NCBI RefSeq assembly: GCF_001507545.1
Contig: NZ_LQBP01000006.1
Location: 1 to 64,000 of the forward strand
DNA from: Ruegeria profundi
Lineage (GTDB): Bacteria; Pseudomonadota; Alphaproteobacteria; Rhodobacterales; Rhodobacteraceae
Direction of reading: 5' to 3'
DNA length: 64,000 nucleotides
Below are positions 17,599 through 26,633 of the stretch, piece after piece. Within the stretch, counting starts at the first letter, position 1; each line of letters starts with the position of its first letter. Position numbers and translations under genes: made by a program. A model generated the notes under the pieces. The model was not told the origin of the DNA and did no database searches. It saw only the letters and a program-made list of their open reading frames with translations.

Positions 17599-18837
17599 AT
17601 GACACATTTGACGCGTAGAAATTTTGTAAAGACAGGGGCCACTGCGCTTGTGAGTGGCATGGTCAGCGCACCATTCTTGAGCAGTCGTGCAAAAGCGGCC
17701 GAGCCGATTACTGTCGGTGGCATCCATGACACAAGTGGCATTCTGGATATTCTTGGCAAGCCCATGGCGCAACTCGCGCGGTTTGCCGTGCATGAAATCA
17801 ACCAGGCCGGAGGTCTGTTAGGCCGGCCGCTTGAACTGGTTGAGTATGATCCCCAGTCCAACATGCAACTCTATGGCCAACTGGCCCAAAAGCTGGCGCT
17901 TCAGGACAGGGTCAGTGTTGTTCACGGCGGAATTACCAGTTCCAGCCGAGAGGTCATTCGCCCGGTTCTTCGCCGCTTTGAAACTCTGTACTTCTACAAC
18001 ACACTTTACGAAGGCGGAGTTTGCGACAGAAACCAGTTCGCAATCGGGACAATGCCCGATCAGACTGTGGCGAACCTGATGCGTTATGTCATGAAAACGC
18101 ATGGAAAACGCGTCTACGTTCTGGCTGCGGACTATAATTTTGGTCAGATCAGCGCAAATTGGGTGAAAAAATACGTCACCGAGAACGGTGGGGAAGTCAT
18201 AGAAACCGAGTACTTCCCGCTTGATTTTGGCAATTTCGGCCCGACAATTTCCAAGATTCAGGCGTCCAAGCCGGATGCGGTTATCTCGATCCTGGTAGGT
18301 GCGACCCATCTTGGATTCTATCGTCAGTGGGCTGCGGCTGAAATGCTGTCTCGCATACCTTTGGCGTCAACGACGTTCGGCGCTGGTGGCGTCGACATCA
18401 AACAATTGGAGACACGGGAAACGGATGGCATCATCAATGCCGCAACATATGTTTCCGGAATCCAATCCAAGGCCAATCAGGACTTCCTTACGCGGCTGAA
18501 CGCGTTCTATGGGGATGATGCTCCGTTCATGTCGGAACTGCCCTGCACAACATACGAAGGCATGATGCTTTGGGCAAAAGGGGTAGAAGCGGCAGGGTCC
18601 CTGGACAGGATGAAAGTGATTGAAGCGCTTGAAAGCGGTCTCAGCTTTGAGGGGCCGTCCGGCCGCGTTTCAATAGATCCAGCAACGCATCATACCATCC
18701 GTGATGTTCACATCTCGGAACTGTCGGACCGGAAATGGACGGTTTTGGAGACAACACAGCAGGTGCCGCCAACGGCCACGCAAGAAGTCTGCGATTTGAG
18801 CGCAGACCCAGACGCCAACTTTCAGCACAAGCTGTAG
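17599..18837 (+). CDS. Urea/amide-type ABC substrate-binding protein
   Basis: The ATG at 17599 is preceded by GGGAGG, so I prefer it to the TTG at 17581. The 412-residue protein has a Tat signal (TRRNFVKTGATALVSG) ending near AKA, then a type I periplasmic binding fold (ITVGGIHDTSGILDILGKPM; later VYVLAADYNFGQ). It resembles the UrtA/FmdD/AmiC group, which bind urea, short-chain amides or related nitrogen compounds. It heads a five-gene ABC operon that ends at 22258. The nitrilase and amidase next door suggest an amide- or nitrile-type ligand. Confidence 0.85.
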   Translation: MTHLTRRNFVKTGATALVSGMVSAPFLSSRAKAAEPITVGGIHDTSGILDILGKPMAQLARFAVHEINQAGGLLGRPLELVEYDPQSNMQLYGQLAQKLALQDRVSVVHGGITSSSREVIRPVLRRFETLYFYNTLYEGGVCDRNQFAIGTMPDQTVANLMRYVMKTHGKRVYVLAADYNFGQISANWVKKYVTENGGEVIETEYFPLDFGNFGPTISKIQASKPDAVISILVGATHLGFYRQWAAAEMLSRIPLASTTFGAGGVDIKQLETRETDGIINAATYVSGIQSKANQDFLTRLNAFYGDDAPFMSELPCTTYEGMMLWAKGVEAAGSLDRMKVIEALESGLSFEGPSGRVSIDPATHHTIRDVHISELSDRKWTVLETTQQVPPTATQEVCDLSADPDANFQHKL

Positions 18838-18940
18838 ACCCACGTCACCATCACTTTCAGGGCGGAGTATTCGGCCGCTCTGCCCGAAAAACTTTTCGAA
18901 TGTATCCGGGAAACCGCCGGGTGCATTCAGGGAGGATCCA

Positions 18941-19807
18941 ATGGACTATTTAGCTGTCGTCGCGATTGAATTGTCTACTGCGATCGCCACGCTCGTGTTA
19001 ATCGCGGCAGGGCTCGCAATTATCTTCGGTATGATGCGTGTAATCAATGTCGCACATGGCGAATTCATGATGCTGGGCGCCTATGCGACGCTGATGGCGT
19101 ATACAGCCGGCCTCAATCTATGGATATCGGTGTTCATTGTCGCACCGCTGGTGGCTGGCATTTGGGGGGCCATTGTTGAGTTTCTGCTCATCCGGCGGCT
19201 TTATGGCCGCGTCGCGGATACGCTTTTGGCAACCTGGGGCCTTAGCCTGTTCATGATTGGCGCTGTTACCAGCATTTTTGGCAATACATCGAAAGGCATT
19301 CCAACACCACTCGGGGCAGTCAATATCGGGCAGTATTCTATCTCGGCCTATTCTCTGGTTCTTGTATTGTCGGCGGTGGCCGTTCTGATGGCCACGTGGC
19401 TTGTATTGAACAAAACGCGTCTCGGAACGGTCGTTCGGGCAACGATCCAAAACCCGGATATGGCAGAAGCGTTGGGCGTCGATCACCGAAAGGTTTATTC
19501 GCGCACGTTTGCTACCGGCGCAGCAGTTGCCGGGCTGGCTGGGGGCGTTCTTGCCCCGATTTCCGGCGTCGTGCCAACGATGGGGGCTGCGTTCATCGCA
19601 AAAGCTTTCATTACAGTCATCAGCGGCGGCGCTGCAATCGTAGCAGGTGCGCTCAGTGCATCCGTTGTGTTTGGCGGCATTAGTCAGGCCGTCACTTTCG
19701 TGTCCGGAGCCGTTTGGGGCGAAGCCATGGTGCTGTTCGTTGCAGTTGTCATTCTGCGCGTCATGCCCGGCGGCTTCAGTGAGTTTCTGAAAGGAAAAAG
19801 GTCATGA
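18941..19807 (+). CDS. ABC permease, UrtB/LivH type
   Basis: The 288-residue protein has about eight membrane helices and the motif RVINVAHGEFMMLGAYA near the N-terminus. The EAA-like cytoplasmic loop around NPDMAEALGVD is at about 180-195. This is the branched-chain/urea transporter permease family. AGGGAGGATCCA precedes the ATG. Its stop overlaps the next start by four bases (ATGA), so the two permeases should be made together as a heterodimer in the inner membrane. Confidence 0.9.
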   Translation: MDYLAVVAIELSTAIATLVLIAAGLAIIFGMMRVINVAHGEFMMLGAYATLMAYTAGLNLWISVFIVAPLVAGIWGAIVEFLLIRRLYGRVADTLLATWGLSLFMIGAVTSIFGNTSKGIPTPLGAVNIGQYSISAYSLVLVLSAVAVLMATWLVLNKTRLGTVVRATIQNPDMAEALGVDHRKVYSRTFATGAAVAGLAGGVLAPISGVVPTMGAAFIAKAFITVISGGAAIVAGALSASVVFGGISQAVTFVSGAVWGEAMVLFVAVVILRVMPGGFSEFLKGKRS

Positions 19808-20820
19808 ATGCGAACCGTAATAAATCAACGGTCTCGGCTGCATCCATCGTTGTCATCGCAAGCGTGGCGGCAGTGTTTGTACCCAGTATGCTGCCGATGT
19901 TCCAAGCGATACAGATGACACAGTTTGTGGCCCTGTCCTTTCTGGCCCTGAGCCTTGCCTATGTTTGGGGGCACGGTGGGATCATGTGCTTCGGGCAGGC
20001 AATGTTCTTTGGCATCGGTGGCTACGCCTATGCGATTGCAACGATCAACGGCTTGGAAAGCACCATAAGCCTGCTGATCTCTGCCGCCGCATCCGCATTT
20101 TTCGCCCTGGCCCTTGGATACTTTATGTTCTTCGGACGGCTCAGGGCGGACATCGTCTCGATTGTTACGCTGGTCGTGTCCCTTATCTTCTACAAACTGC
20201 TGGGCAACAGCAGCGGCGCAAGTCTGCAAATCGGTCAAGCCAGCTTGGGTGGCTATAACGGTATTCCTGGAATTCCTCCGTTGAACGTTCCGTTTGACAG
20301 CACGTCCTTTCTAGCCCCACCCGAAACGCTTACCTTCAGCGCGTTGCTGCTTATCTTGTGCTATTTGTTTCTCGCGCAGTTGAACTGGCGGAAATTCGGG
20401 CGCGTCACGCATGCCACTCAGCAAAACCCGCTGCGCGCTCAGCTGCTTGGCTACGATACGCGGCGCCAGTTGATGTATGTTTTCGCCATCGGAGCGGCAG
20501 TCGCTGGATTGGGCGGAGGCCTGTTTGCGGCATACCAAAACTTCATCGACCCCAACGTGTTCGCCCTGCCCATGTCTTCCCAAGCTTTGGTTTGGGTCAT
20601 GCTGGGCGGGCGCGGTACACTATTGGGGCCGATCATCGCAACCTGGGTGCTTCAGTACTTGACGCTGCAACTCGCCGGTCAGAAAGCAATCGGTCCCAAT
20701 ATCGCACTTGGCGTTATCATGATGGCTGCGGTTCTTGCTTTCCCCAAGGGTCTGGCTGCCCTCAACAACATATCTCTGGATTTCTGGAGAAAAGATCAGA
20801 AGAAGGAGGAGAAGGCATGA
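19804..20820 (+). CDS. ABC permease, UrtC/LivM type
   Basis: The 338-residue protein has about ten membrane helices and the LivM-type sequences YVWGHGGIMCFGQAMFFGIG (about 56-75) and QNPLRAQLLGYDTR (the ATPase-contact loop, about 205). It is the second half of the permease heterodimer. It overlaps the upstream permease by four bases and the downstream ATPase by four bases. Length and motifs are normal for the family. Confidence 0.9.
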   Translation: MNANRNKSTVSAASIVVIASVAAVFVPSMLPMFQAIQMTQFVALSFLALSLAYVWGHGGIMCFGQAMFFGIGGYAYAIATINGLESTISLLISAAASAFFALALGYFMFFGRLRADIVSIVTLVVSLIFYKLLGNSSGASLQIGQASLGGYNGIPGIPPLNVPFDSTSFLAPPETLTFSALLLILCYLFLAQLNWRKFGRVTHATQQNPLRAQLLGYDTRRQLMYVFAIGAAVAGLGGGLFAAYQNFIDPNVFALPMSSQALVWVMLGGRGTLLGPIIATWVLQYLTLQLAGQKAIGPNIALGVIMMAAVLAFPKGLAALNNISLDFWRKDQKKEEKA

Positions 20821-21533
20821 ACACACTCCTGCAAACAAAAAATCTCACAAAAAGCTTCGGCGGCGTCGTTGCCCTGGATAACGTCGACTTCTCGATCAAA
20901 CCCAAGGAGCTCAGATGTATAATCGGCCCGAATGGTGCAGGTAAAAGCACTTTCTTCCGATGCCTGACAGGCCAGCACATTCCCACAACGGGCAATGTCT
21001 TCTTCAAAGGGCGTGAAATCACCGGAAGACAGATGCATGAGATTTCAGGCTGCGGAATAGGGACCAAGACCCAAGTCCCGAACCTGTTTGACGACATGAC
21101 AGTGTATGAAAACCTTTGGCTGTCCGCTTCTAGCAACGCATCGAAAAACGAAGCACAGGACCGAATATCCGAAGCTGCGCGGCTTACACGGACAGAGTCA
21201 CTCCTTGATGAATTTCCCAAAAATCTGGCGCATGGACTTCGCCAGCGTGCTGAACTGGCGATGGTTATCTCTGCAGCGCCTGATCTGGTGCTGCTGGATG
21301 AACCCGCCGCCGGGCTTACACATGCCGAAACATGTCAATTGGCCAAAATCATTCAGGCTGTGAATGAGAAATCGGCCGTCGTAATCGTGGAACATGACAT
21401 GCAATTTGTGCGTGAGATTGCGGATAAGATTACAGTCCTCTGCCAGGGTGCCATCCTGATCGAGGGCTCCGCGGAAGCCGTACTTTCAGATGCTCGCGTG
21501 CGTGAAGTTTATCTTGGCAGAAAGGCGGCTTGA
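20817..21533 (+). CDS. ABC transporter ATPase, UrtD/LivG type
   Basis: I start at the ATG that overlaps the permease stop (ATGA), preceded by AAGGAGGAGA; longer readings from 20358 extend into the permease gene and are not supported. The 238-residue protein has Walker A IIGPNGAGKSTFFR (about 37-45), a signature region LAHGLRQRAELAMVIS in which the usual LSGGQ reads LAHGLRQ, Walker B LVLLDEPAAG and the switch histidine in IVEHDM. The altered signature is seen in other LivG/UrtD proteins. Confidence 0.9.
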   Translation: MNTLLQTKNLTKSFGGVVALDNVDFSIKPKELRCIIGPNGAGKSTFFRCLTGQHIPTTGNVFFKGREITGRQMHEISGCGIGTKTQVPNLFDDMTVYENLWLSASSNASKNEAQDRISEAARLTRTESLLDEFPKNLAHGLRQRAELAMVISAAPDLVLLDEPAAGLTHAETCQLAKIIQAVNEKSAVVIVEHDMQFVREIADKITVLCQGAILIEGSAEAVLSDARVREVYLGRKAA

Positions 21534-21535
21534 TC

Positions 21536-22258
21536 ATGGTTGGACCTCATAAACTCATCAGCGTCCAAAATACCGAGACAGGATACGGGTCAATAAAAGT
21601 GCTGAACCGACTGTCGCTGGACGTGCAAGAAGGCGAATTTCTGGGCATTCTCGGGCACAACGGAATGGGCAAGAGCACTTTGATCCGCTTGATCATGGGT
21701 TATCTTCCGGCGTGGAGCGGCTCCGTGCACTTTCGGGGGAAGGATATCACGCGCCTGTCAATCCATGAGCGGGCTCTGCTTGGGTTGGGATATGTTCCGC
21801 AAGGTCGGCAAATCTTTCCGGATTTGACCGTTGAGGAAAATCTTCTCATGGGCCTTCAGTGCAATATCAAAAGCAAATGCAAAACTGATGTCGACAAAAT
21901 TCTCGACTATTTCCCCCGGCTTTCCAGGCTTCTGGATCGAAACGGTGGAGTTCTGTCTGGTGGGGAGCAGCAATTGCTTGCTCTGGCGCGATGCCTGATC
22001 GGTGATCCCGCCGTTGTGCTGTTGGATGAACCCACTGAGGGCATTCAACCGAATATCCTCGACGAAATAGTAGACACCTTGCTGCGCTTCAAGAAAGAGC
22101 GGTCCCTTTCGCTGGTACTGGTTGAGCAGAACCTGGATTTTATCTTAGATCTTTCGGAAAGAGTGGTTACGCTGGAAAGCGGTCGCATCACCGGCGCGAT
22201 GGATCCGAAACGGTTGCAAGACCCCAGTGTTGTTCAGGAATATGTAGGGCTTTGCTAA
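21536..22258 (+). CDS. ABC transporter ATPase, UrtE/LivF type
   Basis: The ATG at 21536 is preferred; a TTG at 21530 would overlap the previous stop and add two residues. The 240-residue protein has Walker A LGHNGMGKSTLIR, a canonical signature LSGGEQQLLALARCL, Walker B AVVLLDEPTEGIQP and the switch histidine position occupied by Gln in LVEQNLD. It is the last gene of the ABC operon and is followed by a hairpin at 22264-22291. It pairs with the ATPase upstream. Confidence 0.9.
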   Translation: MVGPHKLISVQNTETGYGSIKVLNRLSLDVQEGEFLGILGHNGMGKSTLIRLIMGYLPAWSGSVHFRGKDITRLSIHERALLGLGYVPQGRQIFPDLTVEENLLMGLQCNIKSKCKTDVDKILDYFPRLSRLLDRNGGVLSGGEQQLLALARCLIGDPAVVLLDEPTEGIQPNILDEIVDTLLRFKKERSLSLVLVEQNLDFILDLSERVVTLESGRITGAMDPKRLQDPSVVQEYVGLC

Positions 22259-22263
22259 CAATT

Positions 22264-22291
22264 TTCGCCGCGAAAGAAATTTCGTGGCGAA
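22264..22291. terminator. 12-bp hairpin between convergent genes
   Basis: TTCGCCGCGAAA pairs with TTTCGTGGCGAA around a GAAA loop, with one G-T wobble. It sits between the ABC operon and the convergent LysR gene, so it can serve both strands. There is no long T run on the plus strand. Confidence 0.6.
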
Positions 22292-22305
22292 CTATATACG
22301 ATTTT

Positions 22306-23202
22306 CTAATGCAGCAGGTTGGATTGCTCATTCAGGTAGTCGATAAATAGCTTTGCTGCTGGCAACAGGCGGCGCTCTCTTCTTCGGATCAATACAGTGC
22401 TTGGCGCTACGTTCAACAACTTGTCAATTTTTGCCGCCCATAATTGCCCCCTCTTTACCTCTTCGGAAACCGCATAATCTGGCAGAACAGACACTGCGCC
22501 AAACTCTCTTACATAGCTTTTTATCGATTCAATGTGGTTCATTGAGCATATGATCCGCGGCCGGATATCACACTGATTGACGGCCTCGTCAAAAAGTCTT
22601 TTTGTTTCAAACCCATCATCCAAGCTTATCATTGGATACTTCACCAAGTCGTTGAGTTTCACAATCTTTTGCGCGGCAAGAGGATGGTCATTTTGCATCA
22701 CTGCAACAATTGCCGTATCGAGCTTTAGCACTGTATCAATCTCGGGCGGGGATTGGGAAAAAATGGCAACTCCGAAATCAACTTCGTTGCTGATGACATC
22801 TTCAATTACATTTTTTGACGCTGATACGTTGCATTCAAAATCAACGCCTGGGTATTTTTCAGAGAATGACGAAATTATTCGAAGCACCCAGCTCGACATG
22901 ACGCCTTCGATTGCTGAAAACCTAACTGTGCCGGATTTGATGTTGTGTATTTCATCTATCTGACCACGCGCCAGATCAAGGTCGCGCATCGTTTGGCGCA
23001 TGTGTTGGGATAGTATCTTGCCTTCAGGGGTAAGAAACATACCGTCAGAACGCCGTTCAAACAGTTCAGTTTTAAAGCTGTGTTCAAGCAGTTTTATTTG
23101 CCTGCTAATTGCGGAAGCAGACACATTCAATCTTTCAGAAGCCGCGCGCACGGATCCGCTATCAGCAACGGAAAGAAAATATCGGAAGCTGGTTATATGC
23201 AC
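22306..23202 (-). CDS. LysR-type regulator, divergent to nitrilase
   Basis: I favour the GTG start of VHITSFRYF at 23202 (298 residues), where LysR proteins normally begin; an ATG at 23238 would add 12 residues. Helix-turn-helix residues are about 15-60 (AASERLNVSASAISRQIKLL), followed by the type 2 periplasmic-binding ligand domain. It is divergent from the nitrilase, with about 135 bases between the starts, and convergent with the ABC operon. That placement suggests it controls the nitrilase/amidase genes and perhaps the transporter in response to the transported compound. Confidence 0.88.
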   Translation of the reverse strand: MHITSFRYFLSVADSGSVRAASERLNVSASAISRQIKLLEHSFKTELFERRSDGMFLTPEGKILSQHMRQTMRDLDLARGQIDEIHNIKSGTVRFSAIEGVMSSWVLRIISSFSEKYPGVDFECNVSASKNVIEDVISNEVDFGVAIFSQSPPEIDTVLKLDTAIVAVMQNDHPLAAQKIVKLNDLVKYPMISLDDGFETKRLFDEAVNQCDIRPRIICSMNHIESIKSYVREFGAVSVLPDYAVSEEVKRGQLWAAKIDKLLNVAPSTVLIRRRERRLLPAAKLFIDYLNEQSNLLH

Positions 23203-23337
23203 GATTCCACATCCTTGGTGTTCCAATATATCGAACACATCATTCGCATGATTGCGAGTTTTTCGCCAGCATTTTTAATGTACGATGAATTCAAGACTTC
23301 AATAATTGCAAACGGCAACGCGTCGGAAAGGTAAAAA

Positions 23338-24321
23338 ATGAAAGAAACTGTTAAGGTTGCAGTGATTCAAGACAGCTCCATTCCATTCGATGCAACGGCT
23401 ACGACAAAGAAGGCCTGCAATCTGATTAGGGAAGCGGCTGAAAACGGTGCAGAGCTTGCGCTTTTCCCCGAAGCTTTTGTGGGAACCTATCCCAAGGGGC
23501 TTAATTTTGACGCGCCAGTCGGAAAACGCTTGCCTGAAGGCCGCGAGGATTTTCTGCGATATTTTAATAATGCCGTTGAAATAGACGGCACCGAGGTTGC
23601 CCAACTTGTAGATATAGCACGCGAGTGCGGGATTTTTGTGGTTATTGGCGTCATCGAACGCGATGGGTTCACGCTCTATTGTACCGCGCTTTACATTGAC
23701 CCGCAAAAGGGCCTTGTCGGGAAGCACCGCAAGGTGATGCCAAGCGGGTCAGAACGCTTGATCTGGGGCTTTGGCGACGGATCCACGCTTGAGGCGGTTT
23801 CGTCAAACCTTGGAAAACTGGGGGCAGTGATCTGTTGGGAAAACTACATGCCGGCCGTCAGGTTGGCTATGTATGATCAGAACGTCGAAATCTATCTTGT
23901 CCCCACGGCGGACGATCGGGATACCTGGCTGCCGACCATGCGTCACATCGCGGTTGAAGGGCGGTGCTATGTCCTGAGCGCATGCCAGTATATTCAGTTG
24001 AAAGATTTCGGTCCCGACTATCGCAGTGTACTTTCCGATGACCCGGAGGCGGTTGTGATGCGTGGCGGAAGCACGATTATCTCCCCCCTTGGCGAAGTGA
24101 TCGAAGCACCGGTCTTTAACGAAAGAACAATCCTCTACGCGACATTGGACAACGCGAGCCTGATCCGTAGCAAATTCGACTTTGACCCGGTTGGACATTA
24201 TTCAAGGGCCGACCTCTTTTCGCTTCATATGGACGTATCGGTCAAAGAGGTCGTGACCAAAGCACCGTCTGACCCGGCGTCCCAGACATCCGGCACAAAC
24301 ATATACAGGGAGGATGCGTGA
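23338..24321 (+). CDS. Nitrilase-family carbon-nitrogen hydrolase
   Basis: The 327-residue protein has the full catalytic set: Glu45 in ALFPEAFVGTYPKG, Lys132 in GKHRKVMPSGSERL, and Cys166 in AVICWENYMP. The CWEN context and length are those of true nitrilases (nitrile to acid plus ammonia) rather than amidases of the superfamily. The enzyme is cytosolic and usually forms helical oligomers. GGAAAGGTAAAA precedes the ATG. Its stop overlaps the amidase start by one base. With the ABC importer upstream it probably processes an imported nitrile or amide. Confidence 0.9.
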   Translation: MKETVKVAVIQDSSIPFDATATTKKACNLIREAAENGAELALFPEAFVGTYPKGLNFDAPVGKRLPEGREDFLRYFNNAVEIDGTEVAQLVDIARECGIFVVIGVIERDGFTLYCTALYIDPQKGLVGKHRKVMPSGSERLIWGFGDGSTLEAVSSNLGKLGAVICWENYMPAVRLAMYDQNVEIYLVPTADDRDTWLPTMRHIAVEGRCYVLSACQYIQLKDFGPDYRSVLSDDPEAVVMRGGSTIISPLGEVIEAPVFNERTILYATLDNASLIRSKFDFDPVGHYSRADLFSLHMDVSVKEVVTKAPSDPASQTSGTNIYREDA

Positions 24322-25814
24322 TGTTTCAAAAACCAACCGTTGAACAGGTTCAAGAGACTGCATCAGAGCTTGGCATGGCATTGCCGCCCGAGAAAGCTGC
24401 GGCATTTCTGAATGAAATGGGGCCGGTGTTTGAGGCTTACGACCTTCTGGATTCACTGGATGACGACATTCCGCCAGTCAATTATCCGCGCGGTGAGATC
24501 GTGGAGCCATCTCCAAGCGAGAATGACATGAATGCCTGGACTGTGAAGGTTCGCATTGATGGCGCGCCAGAGGGCAAGCTGTTTGGAAAAACGGTAGGCA
24601 TTAAGGACAACGTGAACCTTGCCGGCGTGCCAATGGCCAACGGCTCACCCACGCTTGCCGGTCATGTCCCCGCATTCGACGCCACGGTTGTGACACGGCT
24701 GCTCGACGAAGGCGCGTCCATCGTTGGCAAGACAACATGTGAGTGCTTTTGCTTATCAGCTGGAAGCCACACGTCCTGGCCGTTGCCGGTGCACAACCCT
24801 CATCTGCATGGTTTCTCGGCCGGGGGTTCCTCCTCGGGCAGTGCGGCTCTGCTGGCGTGCGGTGAGATTGACCTCGCTATAGGCGGCGATCAAGGCGGTT
24901 CGATCCGCGTGCCTGCCGCGTTCTGCGGCGTGGTTGGCATGAAGCCGACTTATGGTTTGGTTCCATATTCCGGAATTATGCCGATCGAAGCGACGGTGGA
25001 CCACGTTGGCCCGATGAGCAGAAACGTACGAGACAATGCGCAGATGCTGGAAGTGCTGGCGGGCAAAGACGGCCTCGATCCCCGGCAATCCGTCGACCAT
25101 AAACCCGATTACACGGCCTCCCTTGGCCGGGGCGTCGATGGTTTGAAAGTTGGCATACTAAAAGAAGGGTTCGAACTGCCGCTTGCCGAAAAAGACGTCA
25201 CGGATGCGACCCGCTCTGCCGCTGAAAAGTTGGCTGAAAACGGTGCGGTCGTCGAAGAATTTTCTCTTCCGGAACACCATGTACTGGCTGCGCTTTGGGC
25301 CCCTCTCGGCATGGAGGGTTTGACCGCCCAAATGATGCTTGGAAACGGCATGGGATATAATTGGAAAGGCTTGTACGACGTCGGCCTGATGGAGGCGCAT
25401 AAAGACTGGCGTTCCCGCGCCGATGAATTGTCCACCACCCTGCGGATCGCCATGATCGTCGGACGCTATGCCCAAAAGAACTACTTCGGGACTTATTACG
25501 CCAAGGGTCAGAACATCGTCCGTCGGTTGACGCGCAAATATGACGAAGCCTTTGCCAAGTATGATGTCATTCTGACACCCACGGTGGTCATGAAAGCGAC
25601 ACGCTTGCCCGGCCCGGACGCCGACGTTTCCGAAATTGCGGCAAGAGCCTGGGAAATGCTGGGGGCTACATCGCAGTATGATCTGACAGGGCATCCAGCG
25701 CTTTCCCTGCCATATGGATACTCTGACGGTTTGCCCATCGGTGTTTCAATAGCATCCGCCGCGTACCGAGAGGATCTGATCTATCAGGTTGCCGCGGTTC
25801 TGGAGGCCGACTGA
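24321..25814 (+). CDS. Amidase-signature hydrolase
   Basis: From the ATG (AGGGAGGA seven bases before it; a GTG three bases upstream is also possible) the protein has 497 residues. The Ser-cisSer-Lys triad is visible: Lys95 in VGIKDNVN, Ser171 in SAGGSSSGSAA and Ser194 in GGDQGGSIRVPAA. This is the AS family (amide to acid plus ammonia). It is coupled by a one-base overlap to the nitrilase, so an amide formed or imported could be hydrolysed in turn. Length and motifs are normal. Confidence 0.92.
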   Translation: MFQKPTVEQVQETASELGMALPPEKAAAFLNEMGPVFEAYDLLDSLDDDIPPVNYPRGEIVEPSPSENDMNAWTVKVRIDGAPEGKLFGKTVGIKDNVNLAGVPMANGSPTLAGHVPAFDATVVTRLLDEGASIVGKTTCECFCLSAGSHTSWPLPVHNPHLHGFSAGGSSSGSAALLACGEIDLAIGGDQGGSIRVPAAFCGVVGMKPTYGLVPYSGIMPIEATVDHVGPMSRNVRDNAQMLEVLAGKDGLDPRQSVDHKPDYTASLGRGVDGLKVGILKEGFELPLAEKDVTDATRSAAEKLAENGAVVEEFSLPEHHVLAALWAPLGMEGLTAQMMLGNGMGYNWKGLYDVGLMEAHKDWRSRADELSTTLRIAMIVGRYAQKNYFGTYYAKGQNIVRRLTRKYDEAFAKYDVILTPTVVMKATRLPGPDADVSEIAARAWEMLGATSQYDLTGHPALSLPYGYSDGLPIGVSIASAAYREDLIYQVAAVLEAD

Positions 25815-25928
25815 CAAGCCGCCACGACCTCAAGCCTTCGCGCTGTGCCGTTCCGACCTTCGCGGCTGATTTTTAATCTTTGACATCGGTAGCTTGAAAC
25901 AAGCTGCCCGTCCGAAAGGAGTGCCAAC

Positions 25929-26633
25929 ATGAAGGATAAACTGTGCCTTATCACCGGCGTAGGTGACGGGACCGGGGCATCCGTTGCCCGACGGTTCGCA
26001 TGGGACGGATACCGCGTCGTTTTGCTGGCCCGGAATACTCAGCGATTGTCAGAGTTGGAAAAAGAACTGCCAGATGCGCGGTCCTTTGCATTCGACCTCG
26101 AAGATCTCGACCAACTCGTCAGGGTGTGTCGCCAGATCAAGGATGAGATGGGCACACCCGACGTGATTGTCCATAACGCGGTACGGGCCACCTTTAAGTC
26201 GTTCATGGAGGCCGACCCAGAGGAGCTGGAGCGAAATTTCAGGGTCAACACCACGAGTCTGCTGTACTTAGCGCGTGAACTGACCCCGGCCATGGTAGAA
26301 CGCGGCAGCGGCTCTATCATCGTAACGGGCAACACTGCCGCATTGCGTGGTGTGCCGAACTTTGCGCTTTTTGCGCCGACAAAAGCCGCGCAAAGAATTT
26401 TCGCACAGTCGCTTGCGCGTGAGCTGGGCCCAAAGGGCATCCACGTGGCCTATGTTGTGATAGATGCAGCCATTGATACACCGTGGACGCGTATCCCCTT
26501 TAATCCCGATGAACCCGAAGAATTTTTCAGCAAGCCGGACGCTATCGCGGAAGAGGTGTTCCACACCGCTCATCAATACCGATCCACATGGTCATTCGAT
26601 GTAGAACTGCGGCCATTTGGGGAGAAATGGTAG
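25929..26633 (+). CDS. Short-chain dehydrogenase/reductase with Phe at the catalytic Tyr
   Basis: The 234-residue protein has a Rossmann start LCLITGVGDGTGASVARRFA (residues 5-24), with the TGxxxGxG pattern slightly altered, and the NAG-like motif as HNAV (82-85). At the YxxxK position it reads FAPTK (Phe148, Lys152), and the preceding serine position is Asn135. This variant is found in a whole SDR branch, recognisable here by RELGPKGIHVAYVVIDAAID. The usual Tyr-based hydride chemistry is therefore uncertain. It follows the amidase by 114 bases and may belong to the same catabolic group. Confidence 0.85.
   Translation: MKDKLCLITGVGDGTGASVARRFAWDGYRVVLLARNTQRLSELEKELPDARSFAFDLEDLDQLVRVCRQIKDEMGTPDVIVHNAVRATFKSFMEADPEELERNFRVNTTSLLYLARELTPAMVERGSGSIIVTGNTAALRGVPNFALFAPTKAAQRIFAQSLARELGPKGIHVAYVVIDAAIDTPWTRIPFNPDEPEEFFSKPDAIAEEVFHTAHQYRSTWSFDVELRPFGEKW

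Noticed and set aside
20358..20816. Upstream extension of the ABC ATPase
   Set aside because: The extra residues lie in the permease gene in another frame. The ATGA overlap with AAGGAGGA gives a normal start.
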